Part shown: piece by piece, positions 49,101 through 50,650 of the stretch
How positions within the stretch are numbered: the first letter of the stretch is position 1
Layout: each line of letters starts with the position of its first letter
From: Amoebophrya sp. A120
Taxonomy: Eukaryota; Sar; Dinophyceae; Syndiniales; Amoebophryaceae
Length of the DNA stretch: 64,000 nt
Assembly: GCA_905178155.1 (NCBI GenBank)
Contig: CAJINV010000018.1
Location: 724,609 to 788,608 of the forward strand
Direction: 5' to 3'
Position numbers and translations under genes: made by a program
Notes under the pieces: model-generated
Seen by the model: only the letters and a program-made list of their open reading frames with translations
Database searches by the model: none
What the model was told of the DNA's origin: nothing

Positions 49101-50650
49101 CGGGGAGAGTCTTTGGGCTGCTGCTGGTCTGCAGAAGTTGCTGCACTAGCAGTGCTGCCTGCTCCAGTTGCAGATTTAGTACTCTCTGCTCCTTCCCCCT
49201 TCGACGTCTCGGTAGAAGTACCACCACCTCCGTTCTGTTGCAAAATCGCTTCGTTCAGCCCTGACCGCATTTCCACGCCCTGGAGCCGTTTGTGCCGCAG
49301 CTCTTGCAGTCTTTCCCGGGCGAGCTTGCCGCTGGCCTTTATGGATGTGTCAGGATCGAAATCGACAAAATCGAAAAACTTGCGATGCATAAAATGTAGA
49401 GCACTGAACGCCTGTATTGGTAAGCAGGCAATGGCAAATGAGACCGATTGTAAGCCTGTTCAGGGGTATGCGGTGCGCTGCCAGCGTAGCATGACAGGAG
49501 GAGTCTTCTTTGTCCAAACAGCGCGACAGACTGGGTTTGGGTGCTCCCGAAGTTTGTCATGCGCCACTCGGAAACTGAGGCTCCAACTGGTATCGATTTT
49601 ATGCATCAATTTTTCGATTTTGTCAATTTCGATTCTGACACTTTCATAGCCTTCTTGTTTCCGATAGACTCGTCATCCTTCTCGATGTTAATCACTACGG
49701 CCTTCAGGGTGATCTCGATATGACAGTGCACAACTCCCCCTACCCCTAATTTGTCATGCATAATCCCAAATGACGTCTTTTCTCTGTAGCACTTCTTGCA
49801 TAACAGGATTTTCGAGCCGAAACAGCACTAGAATCGGTCCTCGCGAATTTGTCATGCAAAAAGAGCACTCATGCCAGTACTTGTGTTGCTGCTTATGCAC
49901 TTCAAACGAGTGGGAGGGGGAGTTGTGCACTGTCGTACTCGATGTCTTGCGCCGTCAAGCCCAGGGCCCACGTCACCGTCACCTCGCCCACGGATCCGGA
50001 GAACTTGAAGGGAATCCCAAGCAGCCGCCGCATGGAGAGTGTGGAAGAGAAAAAATGACTTAGTGATCCTGTAACTTTGTATTGCGCCGAAAGAACTACA
50101 TGCGTATGCGAGACGAAGGCCGCCATCAACATCATGCTCCTGTGCTCGACGTGGACTATACAACTTGCCGACAGGAGCACAAGAAATTTGCAACTACGTA
50201 TATCACGGTGCTGGAGCGAATTTCAGGGCCAGCACCAGTGTTGACTGTGCACGACAATGAGATTGACATGCAAGCGCACGTAGCTAGAAATCCTTCTTCT
50301 CTATTCTCTCATGCAATATGCCGACGGTCCTGCGCGACATAGATAACTGGAATTTCGAAAATGAATACCTCTACAACCTGCAAACTGAAACACAAACGTG
50401 TACGTGTTTCATCGTAAGTACGTCAACGCTTCATCAGTTTTTCATCCTCTTGGATAGCATCAGGCTTGAGCTTCACGTTCTTCAACGTTCCGGAGCCCTC
50501 CACCCCTTGTCCCCGCAGCATAGACCCGAGGCCGCCGCCGGAGAGGAGGCCCTGCGTTACCTGAAAATCCTCGCGCTGGAAATCGAGGTAGGTCCCCACG
50601 TTGTTCTGGACCGCCGGCCAGATCCACTTCTCTAGCATACCAGCGGCCAT
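3707..50650 (-). CDS. VPS13: VPS13-like giant bridge-type lipid transfer protein (about 69 exons)
   Basis: VPS13 proteins are long hydrophobic-groove bridges that move phospholipids between membranes at contact sites. The start codon is ATG at 50650 (MAAGMLEKW...) and the stop is at 3707. The N-terminus carries the chorein signature (LKNVKLKPDA, then LGIPFKFSGSVGEVTV). The C-terminus carries the glycine-rich helices (NRLLMSSNFFGNPQNFLNYV, GFLRGGESLVKGTTRGL, VAGLFAKPIIGVGEGLKAV) and a final PH-like domain introduced by RLPRSLYGEDRVLRPYF. Exon lengths sum to about 22.5 kb after removing one TSD per introner, so about 7,500 residues, within the range of large alveolate VPS13 proteins. There are 59 introner-type introns and nine other introns, six of which fit GT-AG with matching phase. 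Frame restoration was checked by hand at more than twenty junctions. Boundaries of introns near 5282-6374, 10245-10664 and 13681-14040 are unresolved. Confidence 0.93.
4187..4421. mobile_element. Introner, family B
   Basis: 235 bp, TSD CGGAT on both sides. Ends TATGGCGCTCTCAACTGTTA and GTAACGTTTGAGAACGCCATA (last 21 bases, first of them G). Separates VPS13 exons 68 and 69, and removal keeps the frame. Confidence 0.9.
4422..7348 (-). CDS. VPS13: VPS13 exons 63-68: C-terminal glycine-rich helices
   Basis: Exon 63 (7117-7348) is NRLLMSSNFFGNPQNFLNYV, AFLKEPYEGFQRGGLEG. Exon 64 (6601-6730) is AQNVTSLTSRYAEEEDRRR, corresponding to 'sl.fD..y....r'. Exon 65 (about 6375-6446) is NSMAIFDGFLRGGESLVKGT. 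Exon 66 (5227 to about 5281) and exon 67 (4853-4967) join as LERVATGTARGVAGLFAKPI, IGVGEGLKAVMEGIRD. Exon 68 (4422-4444) is 23 bp, ARNIPRIR. These match the ATG2/VPS13 C-terminal (ATG_C) region, which contacts membranes or scramblases in characterised homologues. Confidence 0.9.
4445..4852 (-). other. Canonical GT-AG intron of VPS13
   Basis: Donor AAG|GTACAA and acceptor TCCTCAG|GC, both phase 0. The join is DDTILRQK-ARNIPRIR. At 408 nt it carries no introner repeats, so ordinary introns coexist with introners in this gene. Confidence 0.8.
4968..5226. mobile_element. Introner, family J
   Basis: 259 bp, TSD CCACC. Ends TATCCGAGTGCACAACTGCC and GGGTTGTGCATTTTCATA. Separates VPS13 exons 66 and 67. 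It is one of only three elements whose TSD would allow a GT-AG register. Confidence 0.85.
5282..6374 (-). other. Long VPS13 intron containing a foldback element
   Basis: About 1.1 kb between exons 65 and 66; exact splice sites not resolved. It contains the palindrome at 5431-5869. Open frames inside (for example minus 5669-6073) are explained by the palindrome and carry no motif. Confidence 0.6.
5431..5869. repeat. Long imperfect palindrome (foldback element)
   Basis: Arms of roughly 185-200 bp (5431-5630 and 5685-5869) are reverse complements with few mismatches, around a loop of about 55 bp. A smaller palindrome around GCGTCCCCACTAGCACG...GTGCTAGTGGGGACGC sits inside each arm. The outer ends are GGATGGAAAA and TTTTCCATCC. 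Transcribed with the intron it would form a very long hairpin. Confidence 0.88.
6447..6600. mobile_element. Introner, family A
   Basis: 154 bp; flanks GTTGC/GTCGC (4 of 5). The TATCC end faces the upstream exon. Separates VPS13 exons 64 and 65; removal gives EAQSDNSMAIFDGF in frame. Confidence 0.88.
6731..7116 (-). other. Canonical GT-AG intron of VPS13
   Basis: Donor GGGACT|GTCAAC and acceptor AATCTAG|GG, phase 2 on both sides, joining NFNQGL-AQNVTSLTSRY. 386 nt, no introner ends. Confidence 0.65.
7349..7603. mobile_element. Introner, family C
   Basis: 255 bp, TSD CAGCT. Ends TATCAACTGCAAATGTGTC and ATTTGCAATTCATA. Removal joins CVMQL-NRLLMSSNFFGN (VPS13 exons 62-63). Confidence 0.9.
7604..8844 (-). 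CDS. VPS13: VPS13 exons 59-62
   Basis: Exon 59 (8655-8844) has FADFFGHLNWKEPNLQSKVQ and KLVKVFFQDLKFDHM. Exon 60 (8318-8376) is MKLTASFDPGEEPQFGLRN. Exon 61 (7998-8062) is NALLTKVLTFMSGVESCPLD. Exon 62 (7604-7837) starts GQLVTQAVPQARIRKRKRR and ends GPLSYFDQMTLKETLGQGSG, SEFYKSQCVMQL. The 61-62 intron is GT-AG, phase 0. Confidence 0.85.
7838..7997 (-). other. Canonical GT-AG intron of VPS13
   Basis: Donor GACTTC|GTATGAG and acceptor GTTTCAG|GGTCAA, phase 0, joining SCPLDF-GQLVTQ. 160 nt. Confidence 0.7.
8063..8317. mobile_element. Introner, family C
   Basis: 255 bp, TSD GTTCC. Between VPS13 exons 60 and 61. Confidence 0.88.
8377..8654. mobile_element. Introner, family D
   Basis: 278 bp, TSD TCATG. 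Ends TATCCTGTGTAAAAACGTCC and AGTTTTTACATAGGATA. Between VPS13 exons 59 and 60. The only other D copy in the window is in the RGG gene at 53734. Confidence 0.88.
8845..9144. mobile_element. Introner, family G
   Basis: 300 bp, TSD TTCAT. Ends TATTAAAGTGAAAAGTGCC and GGGCATTTTTCATTGTAATA. Between VPS13 exons 58 and 59. Confidence 0.87.
9145..11300 (-). CDS. VPS13: VPS13 exons 54-58
   Basis: Exon 54 (11264-11300) and exon 55 (about 10665-11001) join as YDLSIRDLQLDTQARDTHFP and VCVARDPSILVSS, the VPS13 hallmark 'l..lQiDNQl....fPV.l'. Exon 56 (9841 to about 10244) contains RYGKYDILYLDKVRLKIKPV and LLMFDLKLVQIMLSLVYKF. Exons 9541-9587 and 9145-9230 are a serine/glycine linker and KMDKAKNAVRRALHHDVV. 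Confidence 0.85.
9231..9540. mobile_element. Introner, family F
   Basis: 310 bp, flanks CCTGC/CCTCC (4 of 5). Ends TATTGTGAGGAAAAATCCCC and GGGGATTTTTCGTGCTGATA. Between VPS13 exons 57 and 58. Confidence 0.85.
9588..9840. mobile_element. Introner, family C
   Basis: 253 bp, TSD CCACC. Between VPS13 exons 56 and 57. This TSD permits a GT-AG register (GTGG...ATAG) in gene orientation. Confidence 0.88.
10245..10664 (-). other. Unresolved VPS13 intron
   Basis: Lies between exon 55 (ending near NERARQIANENQ) and exon 56 (RREEKTKSEAILHFHVRERT). The acceptor is probably CTGCAG at about 10245. The donor region reads CCAG|ATATCCTG, which is not GT. No clear terminal repeat was found on the acceptor side. 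Confidence 0.5.
11002..11263. mobile_element. Introner, family C
   Basis: 262 bp, TSD CTGCG. Removal joins RDLQLDTQ-ARDTHFPV (VPS13 exons 54-55). Confidence 0.9.
11301..11568. mobile_element. Introner, family C
   Basis: 268 bp, flanks GGTCG/GATCG (4 of 5). Only 37 bp from the previous copy. Between VPS13 exons 53 and 54. Confidence 0.87.
11569..13680 (-). CDS. VPS13: VPS13 exons 49-53
   Basis: Exon 49 (13470 to about 13680) has EPLWFGWYEPTLAGRL, the family 'FaWdeP....L'. Exons 13095-13216, 12700-12781 (YTVRWELKKIGPVEYLIFW), 12219-12464 (VTSNVDKMKASNRLKISSSS, ARVFKINCIHRRTGKYITAH) and 11569-11946 (CCIACKGIGISLVGKTRK, LVDSYANAEILFAYLEEI) follow. 'kGiGiSlv' corresponds to the conserved 'l.giGiSlid' of VPS13. 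Confidence 0.85.
11947..12218 (-). other. Probable GT-AG intron of VPS13
   Basis: Donor CACGTAC|GTACGT and acceptor ACCGGTAG|AA, phase 1, joining TAHV-QNFSCCIACKG. Other donor registers are possible because of the GTACGTAC repeat. 272 nt. Confidence 0.55.
12465..12699. mobile_element. Introner, family B
   Basis: 235 bp, TSD GCTCG. Removal joins YLIFWRPS-VTSNVDKMK (VPS13 exons 51-52). Confidence 0.9.
12782..13094. mobile_element. Introner, family E
   Basis: 313 bp, TSD CCCTC. Nearly identical over most of its length to the copy at 37570-37877, so one of the two inserted recently. Between VPS13 exons 50 and 51. Confidence 0.9.
13217..13469. mobile_element. Introner, family C
   Basis: 253 bp, TSD CGTCC. 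Between VPS13 exons 49 and 50. Confidence 0.88.
13681..14040 (-). other. Unresolved VPS13 intron
   Basis: About 360 nt between exons 48 and 49. The exon 49 side begins near TATCCTGAGACAAAAC on the plus strand, like a family A or D end. No matching right end or TSD was found. Confidence 0.5.
14041..14946 (-). CDS. VPS13: VPS13 exons 47-48
   Basis: Exon 47 (14768-14946) continues directly from exon 46 across the 6.6-kb introner: SHISWSEKDLHYRDVQDAMR, then GMLPLLRWSMFGKFGIEVRY. Exon 48 (about 14041-14583) joins as PCWIPGEYHLVLFDNVW, with TGFQLVNCCENTRIIIRQNL after a serine/alanine-rich insert. This matches the VPS13 pattern 'i.N.tg..i.i.Q'. The 3' end of exon 48 is unresolved because a TAA falls at 14029. 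Confidence 0.85.
14584..14767. mobile_element. Introner, family A (diverged)
   Basis: 184 bp, perfect TSD GAATC despite decayed terminal repeats. Removal joins VPCWI-PGEYHLVLF (VPS13 exons 47-48). Confidence 0.85.
14980..21493. mobile_element. Nested T-poor insertion of unknown type
   Basis: Compared with other H copies, sequence unlike any introner begins just after CATCCATTT at 14979 and ends just before the A/T-rich introner tail at about 21494. The plus strand is rich in A and C and poor in T on its left side: three 60-base rows (from 15121, 16141 and 16381) hold 5, 8 and 5 T. The bias fades to the right (17 T in the row from 20701). No open frame exceeds 178 codons, and no reverse transcriptase, transposase or terminal repeat was recognised. 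A GA-rich simple repeat lies at 18001-18041. Confidence 0.6.
18001..18041. repeat. GA-rich simple repeat
   Basis: Imperfect (GAGA)n with AAAT interruptions inside the nested insertion. Confidence 0.8.
21577..22976 (-). CDS. VPS13: VPS13 exons 43-46
   Basis: Exon 43 (22532-22976) reads AAEDLRLMVLPQERVCAQLV and NPVYLPLDCETQSLMAVYCN, the VPS13 'l.pg..~plPl~~' motif. Exon 44 (22162-22209) is SSAEDQTEELDRITE. Exon 45 (21889-22011) is KVMFGYKITQTHNLDRGLPP and RVLFVNDIYAWQ. Exon 46 (21577-21628) is PVYVRQGSVVSHISWSE. The exon 45-46 intron has a GTATGT donor; the others are introners. Confidence 0.87.
21629..21888 (-). other. Canonical GT-AG intron of VPS13
   Basis: Donor GCATGGCAA|GTATGT, phase 0, and acceptor ATGGCGGAG|CCGGTG, phase 0. 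Joins NDIYAWQ-PVYVRQG. 260 nt. It contains introner-like words (TTTGTGATGCG) but no matching terminal repeats. Confidence 0.6.
22012..22161. mobile_element. Introner, family A
   Basis: 150 bp, TSD TTCTC, TATCC end on the upstream-exon side. Removal joins ELDRITE-KVMFGYK (VPS13 exons 44-45). Confidence 0.92.
22210..22531. mobile_element. Introner, family F
   Basis: 322 bp, TSD AAGAG. Removal joins GSSGSL-SSAEDQTEE (VPS13 exons 43-44). Confidence 0.9.
22977..23262. mobile_element. Introner, family H (long form)
   Basis: 286 bp, TSD TCCGC. Ends TATCCAAGAAAAACCTGTG and CAGTTTTTTCTTGCATA. Removal joins TSSRA-AEDLRLMVLPQ in frame (VPS13 exons 42-43). Confidence 0.87.
23263..24675 (-). CDS. VPS13: VPS13 exons 38-42
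   Basis: Exons 24626-24675, 24395-24475, 23786-24158, 23565-23637 and 23263-23341. Collapsing TSDs TCAGA and CTGGG gives LTSSLAEVLKRSNNATTNTT and NPQLYFLSQELARNTGSPGT. Without removal both frames stop within a few codons of the element. This is one of the clearest demonstrations that the elements are spliced out. Confidence 0.88.
23342..23564. mobile_element. Introner, family A (long form)
   Basis: 223 bp, TSD CTGGG, TATCC end on the downstream-exon side. Removal joins LYFLSQ-ELARNTG (VPS13 exons 41-42). Longer than the usual 150 bp because of internal sequence. Confidence 0.92.
23638..23785. mobile_element. Introner, family A
   Basis: 148 bp, TSD TCAGA, TATCC end on the downstream-exon side. 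Removal joins SLAEVL-KRSNNAT; read-through stops two codons after the junction. Confidence 0.93.
24159..24394. mobile_element. Introner, family B
   Basis: 236 bp, TSD TGCGA. Between VPS13 exons 39 and 40. Confidence 0.9.
24476..24625. mobile_element. Introner, family A
   Basis: 150 bp, flanks TGAGG/TCAGG (4 of 5), TATCC end on the upstream-exon side. Between VPS13 exons 38 and 39. Confidence 0.88.
24676..24937. mobile_element. Introner, family C
   Basis: 262 bp, TSD CATCG. Between VPS13 exons 37 and 38. Confidence 0.9.
24938..26330 (-). CDS. VPS13: VPS13 exons 36-37
   Basis: Exon 36 (25886-26330) ends RIKFPVYDMEYGLKNFC. Exon 37 (24938-25595) begins DRASRETNVWVEFQNHRNGV. The junction fits a GT-AG intron with phase 0 on both sides. 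NGVLDIIIFTETMLCNYLPA and KDLKFVYYDRGNHNDLKSSN match the 'ny+.~il.i.i.~~~~~~n~t~~~l' pattern of the VAB region. Glycine- and histidine-rich inserts follow. Confidence 0.85.
25596..25885 (-). other. GT-AG intron of VPS13 with an introner-like edge
   Basis: Donor TTTTTGT|GTCAGT and acceptor TTGCGCAG|GATAGA, phase 0, joining EYGLKNFC-DRASRETN. The acceptor side on the plus strand reads TATCCTGCGCAAAAG from 25592, close to a family A terminus, but no partner terminus or TSD survives. Confidence 0.6.
26331..26597. mobile_element. Introner, family C
   Basis: 267 bp; flanks CCCGT/CCTGC match at 3 of 5. Ends TATCAAGTGCAAATATGCC and ATATTTGCAATGCATA. Between VPS13 exons 35 and 36. Confidence 0.85.
26598..27815 (-). 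CDS. VPS13: VPS13 exons 33-35
   Basis: Exons 27648-27815, 27349-27386 and 26598-27129. Joining through two family H introners gives EIRAQRKRARHIIQQRERGS, then the 37-bp exon SSDDSDEDSV, then WFHMYATLDCEQLPLQDRSG. STLFLQPTIQLRSNLPFPIH is a hallmark of VPS13 ('l.p...l.N.LPfpl.y'). A glycine/serine insert and FKLCLYGSAFTPEGIPFYKP follow. Confidence 0.9.
27130..27348. mobile_element. Introner, family H
   Basis: 219 bp, TSD GGAAC. Removal joins DSDEDSVP-GARRNMKQQ (VPS13 exons 34-35). Confidence 0.88.
27387..27647. mobile_element. Introner, family H
   Basis: 261 bp, flanks GTCGA/ATCGA (4 of 5). Only 38 bp from the previous H copy, leaving a micro-exon. Between VPS13 exons 33 and 34. Confidence 0.85.
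27816..28121. mobile_element. Introner, family F
   Basis: 306 bp, TSD CCTGG. In gene orientation the TSD is CCAGG, which permits GTAT...CAG splicing. Between VPS13 exons 32 and 33. Confidence 0.9.
28122..30343 (-). CDS. VPS13: VPS13 exons 31-32
   Basis: Exon 31 (28902-30343) has a polyserine tract, then GLNITETLADVLLSNAREWI, matching the 'lNvT.a..e.l..a..W' motif of VPS13. It continues with VEIEFLPAPNSTRYDKVVIA and VHMHLFGNRIIRSLNISRTG. Exon 32 (28122-28783) carries VSAEVRKLCVLQSSVLVRNG, the family pattern 'kkvlv.Ssv.v.N', and EEISLPLDACREGTVRFAPL. I read this as the beginning of the VAB (adaptor-binding) region. Confidence 0.88.
28784..28901. mobile_element. Introner, family H (short form)
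   Basis: 118 bp, TSD GGTTG. Between VPS13 exons 31 and 32. Confidence 0.88.
30344..30612. mobile_element. Introner, family C
   Basis: 269 bp, TSD TAGTG. Between VPS13 exons 30 and 31. Confidence 0.9.
30613..31375 (-). CDS. VPS13: VPS13 exons 29-30
   Basis: Exon 29 (30980-31375) encodes a coiled, serine-rich linker beginning LFGEKQKAAEKFSSNTSAQN. Exon 30 (30613-30665) encodes AREPVLETVRDQQLEHY. Both are open in the frame set by exact TSD removal (CAGGT, GCTTC, TAGTG). Confidence 0.8.
30666..30979. mobile_element. Introner, family E
   Basis: 314 bp, TSD GCTTC. Between VPS13 exons 29 and 30. Confidence 0.9.
31376..31497. mobile_element. Introner, family H (short form)
   Basis: 122 bp, TSD CAGGT. 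Its middle (CATCCATTTTTTGCATG) shows what the interrupted H copy at 14947 looked like before the nested insertion. Confidence 0.9.
31498..32477 (-). CDS. VPS13: VPS13 exon 28
   Basis: About 326 residues with WGQLTRKRTMTLTVERAGIK, NVLLQDFNLWFGNQEQTKRG and YMKLTNLHLKISYEDLRCII. It ends with IKSASLELLNDCGQEVAYPF, FFRLDLTRVRTLSESMSFFD and YVDFYAEYFNPVAVCYEPLC. The last phrases resemble the VPS13 'N..l..WEP..E' segment that introduces the VAB-type region. Confidence 0.9.
32478..32739. mobile_element. Introner, family C
   Basis: 262 bp, TSD GGACT. Between VPS13 exons 27 and 28. Confidence 0.9.
32740..35130 (-). CDS. VPS13: VPS13 exons 22-27
   Basis: Exons 34668-35130, 34393-34558, 33924-34103, 33483-33662, 32943-33247 and 32740-32780. 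Exon 22 has LQLQYTTNARRIKYSPYKFK. Excising the 289-bp introner at 34104-34392 joins DRPSSGTQSEDEEDEQDLVA in frame, whereas read-through would stop at once. Exon 25 contains PSVVFPTVFAAEQANFLVVH and exon 26 MRELVQKCVLMMVARESEIV. Confidence 0.85.
32781..32942. mobile_element. Introner, family A
   Basis: 162 bp, TSD GAAGT, TATCC end on the upstream-exon side. Leaves a 41-bp exon (27) between it and the C copy. Confidence 0.9.
33248..33482. mobile_element. Introner, family B
   Basis: 235 bp, TSD CAGTT. Between VPS13 exons 25 and 26. Confidence 0.9.
33663..33923. mobile_element. Introner, family C
   Basis: 261 bp, TSD TTCCC. Between VPS13 exons 24 and 25. Confidence 0.9.
34104..34392. mobile_element. 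Introner, family J
   Basis: 289 bp, TSD GCGTT. Ends TATGAGAATGCACAACTTC and AAGTGGTGCACTTTCATA. Removal joins SSGT-QSEDEEDEQDLV. The open frame inside it (minus 34122-34391) is therefore intronic. Confidence 0.88.
34559..34667. mobile_element. Introner, family H (shortest copy)
   Basis: 109 bp, TSD TCCTC. Nearly a perfect hairpin: TATCCAGGAAAAAACACCC pairs with GGGTGTTTTTTCCTGGATA. Confidence 0.92.
35131..35353. mobile_element. Introner, family L (single copy)
   Basis: 223 bp, flanks TAGCA/CAGCA (4 of 5). Ends TATCGTACGAAAAAAGTG and AGTTTTTTCTCACGATA. Between VPS13 exons 21 and 22. Confidence 0.8.
35354..37335 (-). CDS. VPS13: VPS13 exon 21
   Basis: About 660 residues. It begins ELSVEFVRGIESYERLQFLH and continues KTLKWKYFPWSYKIRVNLSA, LLNLNSVNLRVRLDGSTVED and MRKLQMSLVKYNGSLCKFQI, a run of beta-rich repeats. 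RFGFFYTRLLALNDLEYATH and STIEMDVLIGEPRVIPNAVP follow. Glycine/alanine/threonine-rich inserts account for about a third of the exon. Confidence 0.9.
37336..37506. mobile_element. Introner, family K
   Basis: 171 bp, TSD CTCGA. Ends TATGCAATACAAATTTCC and AGGAAATTTCCTGTGGATA. Between VPS13 exons 20 and 21. Confidence 0.87.
37507..38954 (-). CDS. VPS13: VPS13 exons 17-20
   Basis: Exons 38466-38954, 38250-38344, 37878-37999 and 37507-37569. After the family K introner the frame continues CKANNTFEYDAVRNTFTEKP. The acidic stretch NDSEDEEEDLLGDHVEQVQV and MIVTYNPDHVYRAGFEENTF lie in exon 17. Exon 19 contains WHDRILIEGKGIQLRRLVTN. Confidence 0.82.
37570..37877. mobile_element. Introner, family E
   Basis: 308 bp, TSD TTTCC. 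Near-twin of the copy at 12782. Between VPS13 exons 19 and 20. Confidence 0.9.
38000..38249. mobile_element. Introner, family B variant
   Basis: 250 bp, TSD TGCCA. Ends TATAACCTGCTCAGCTG and TAACGTTTGAGCAGGTCATA share the TTGAG..GTAACG core of family B but differ at the tips. Confidence 0.85.
38345..38465. mobile_element. Introner, family H (short form)
   Basis: 121 bp, TSD CGCGA. Between VPS13 exons 17 and 18. Confidence 0.9.
38955..39110. mobile_element. Introner, family K
   Basis: 156 bp, TSD ACAGC. Removal joins IEDASRL-CKANNTFEYD (VPS13 exons 16-17). Confidence 0.88.
39111..40293 (-). CDS. VPS13: VPS13 exon 16
   Basis: About 393 residues. It opens DASCENSSFDLNLYEERTVF and continues KFGNFCIQDLSNDQFKPIIL, FSVYVKTLNVKDQMQFDDFP and LYFMKEKFMRCWRWILNAFI, typical of VPS13 groove repeats with a tryptophan-containing helix. 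A long acidic/serine insert follows, then ELDITIEKPSIYFPATTTCQ and the C-terminal VTNKACYIEDASRL. Confidence 0.88.
40294..40614. mobile_element. Introner, family G
   Basis: 321 bp, TSD GCGTC. Right end GGGCATTTTTCATTGTAATA is shared with the copy at 8845. Between VPS13 exons 15 and 16. Confidence 0.88.
40615..41244 (-). CDS. VPS13: VPS13 exon 15
   Basis: About 210 residues, mostly a serine/glycine/proline-rich disordered insert. It ends with the structured KYKIQFRCKALQLRWLETIK and SPSGVNICHYFADAI. A family G introner follows. Confidence 0.78.
41245..41564. mobile_element. Introner, family E
   Basis: 320 bp, flanks CACAG/CACCT (3 of 5). Between VPS13 exons 14 and 15. Confidence 0.85.
41565..42686 (-). 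CDS. VPS13: VPS13 exons 11-14
   Basis: Four exons, 42632-42686, 42263-42395, 41853-42026 and 41565-41615, are separated by three consecutive family B introners. Exon 12 reads IERLWSQIILELQTRKWISC in the relevant frame. Exon 13 encodes a stretch around EFCHGAMWKVDIDLKSLKLN. No individual motif is diagnostic; assignment rests on position and on exact TSDs. Confidence 0.75.
41616..41852. mobile_element. Introner, family B
   Basis: 237 bp, TSD GAGGA. First of three B copies in about 1 kb. Confidence 0.9.
42027..42262. mobile_element. Introner, family B
   Basis: 236 bp, TSD GCCCG. Between VPS13 exons 12 and 13. Confidence 0.9.
42396..42631. mobile_element. Introner, family B
   Basis: 236 bp, TSD TTGGA. 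Between VPS13 exons 11 and 12. Confidence 0.9.
42687..42944. mobile_element. Introner, family C
   Basis: 258 bp, TSD CGTCG. Between VPS13 exons 10 and 11. Confidence 0.9.
42945..44467 (-). CDS. VPS13: VPS13 exon 10
   Basis: About 507 residues starting MQIGDFFRAPASSVAG after the C-family junction. It holds two low-complexity glycine/serine/threonine blocks around structured stretches such as VELVVQIDAPTLVLPTRFFY, ALHLGYLQVRSVGSITKLV and LDLCLLDIVPPNEV. The alternating beta-strand pattern fits the repeated groove of VPS13. Confidence 0.88.
44468..44731. mobile_element. Introner, family C
   Basis: 264 bp, TSD TCAAG. Removal joins DYQRRIL-MQIGDFFRAP (VPS13 exons 9-10). Confidence 0.92.
44732..45366 (-). 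CDS. VPS13: VPS13 exons 7-9
   Basis: Three small exons: 45299-45366, 45010-45063 and 44732-44857. Removing the family B and A introners gives a continuous frame ...VLLKKQLENALLKIEFLSNG followed by LSYAGSSESTFQHGR and EGENLVIDYQRRIL. Each junction needs one TSD copy deleted (GCGTT, GCTTC), which is good evidence that exons this short are real. Confidence 0.85.
44858..45009. mobile_element. Introner, family A
   Basis: 152 bp, TSD GCTTC, TATCC end on the downstream-exon side. Removal joins LSYAGS-SESTFQHG (VPS13 exons 8-9). Confidence 0.92.
45064..45298. mobile_element. Introner, family B
   Basis: 235 bp, TSD GCGTT. Removal joins KKQLEN-ALLKIEFLS (VPS13 exons 7-8). Confidence 0.92.
45367..45517. 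mobile_element. Introner, family A
   Basis: 151 bp, TSD TGACT, TATCC end on the downstream-exon side. Between VPS13 exons 6 and 7. Confidence 0.92.
45518..46135 (-). CDS. VPS13: VPS13 exon 6 with polyproline insert
   Basis: About 205 residues. The first half (LDLIYRGDYGERADSIRLNY) looks structured. The second half is a disordered insert containing a run of twelve prolines near 45660-45700, then acidic residues (ESEDMESFQEAESVAADEDD). Such inserts separate the repeats of the VPS13 groove here and elsewhere in the gene. Confidence 0.85.
46136..46342. mobile_element. Introner, family H
   Basis: 207 bp, flanks CCAGG/CCAGC (4 of 5). Between VPS13 exons 5 and 6. Confidence 0.86.
46343..46803 (-). 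CDS. VPS13: VPS13 exon 5
   Basis: About 150 residues beginning FAGKVEDLRVQYCNNG, with a serine-rich middle and the helical stretch LTPEQAAKVETSIAEWKAKG. It ends IQLGTVVIVELV, followed by a family H introner. The frame is open throughout and continues the family F junction. Confidence 0.85.
46804..47124. mobile_element. Introner, family F
   Basis: 321 bp, TSD ACCGA. Between VPS13 exons 4 and 5. Confidence 0.9.
47125..49339 (-). CDS. VPS13: VPS13 exon 4: N-terminal body
   Basis: This is the longest exon, about 735 residues. It begins SGKLARERLQELRHKRLQGV and holds family-like motifs such as NLRFKLEDVELTYRG, LTPISFILLLEHSIN and KARWQWAMLCALHIRGL. Serine/threonine/glycine-rich linkers break up the body, and a lysine/glutamate-rich coiled coil (AFAKLKKLKEEKLKLQQEL) lies near 48550-48650. 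The last third carries another acidic low-complexity stretch before ENVQELTENL. Confidence 0.9.
49340..49648. mobile_element. Introner, family E
   Basis: 309 bp, TSD GCCTT. Between VPS13 exons 3 and 4. Confidence 0.9.
49649..50650 (-). CDS. VPS13: VPS13 exons 1-3: chorein N-terminal domain
   Basis: Exon 1 (50457-50650), exon 2 (49938-50033) and exon 3 (49649-49718) encode about 115 residues. LKNVKLKPDA at the end of exon 1 is joined to MRRLLGIPFKFSGSVGEV in exon 2, matching the chorein pattern in which ligand-binding beta strands follow LKN..LKPDAL. Exon 3 continues ITLKAVVINIEKDDES in frame after the family J introner. ATG at 50650 is chosen because it opens the frame immediately before the domain. 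A second ATG lies four codons later. Confidence 0.88.
49719..49937. mobile_element. Introner, family J
   Basis: 219 bp, TSD CTCGA. Ends TATGACAGTGCACAACTCCC and GAGTTGTGCACTGTCGTA. Removal joins GLTAQDIE-ITLKAVVIN (VPS13 exons 2-3). Confidence 0.9.
50034..50456. mobile_element. First VPS13 intron, decayed introner (family H-like)
   Basis: 423 bp flanked by GCAT on both sides. The upstream-exon end reads TATCCAAGAGGATGAAAAAC in gene orientation, like family H; the other end is degraded. Removal joins VKLKPDA-MRRLLGIPFK in frame across the chorein motif. Confidence 0.65.
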
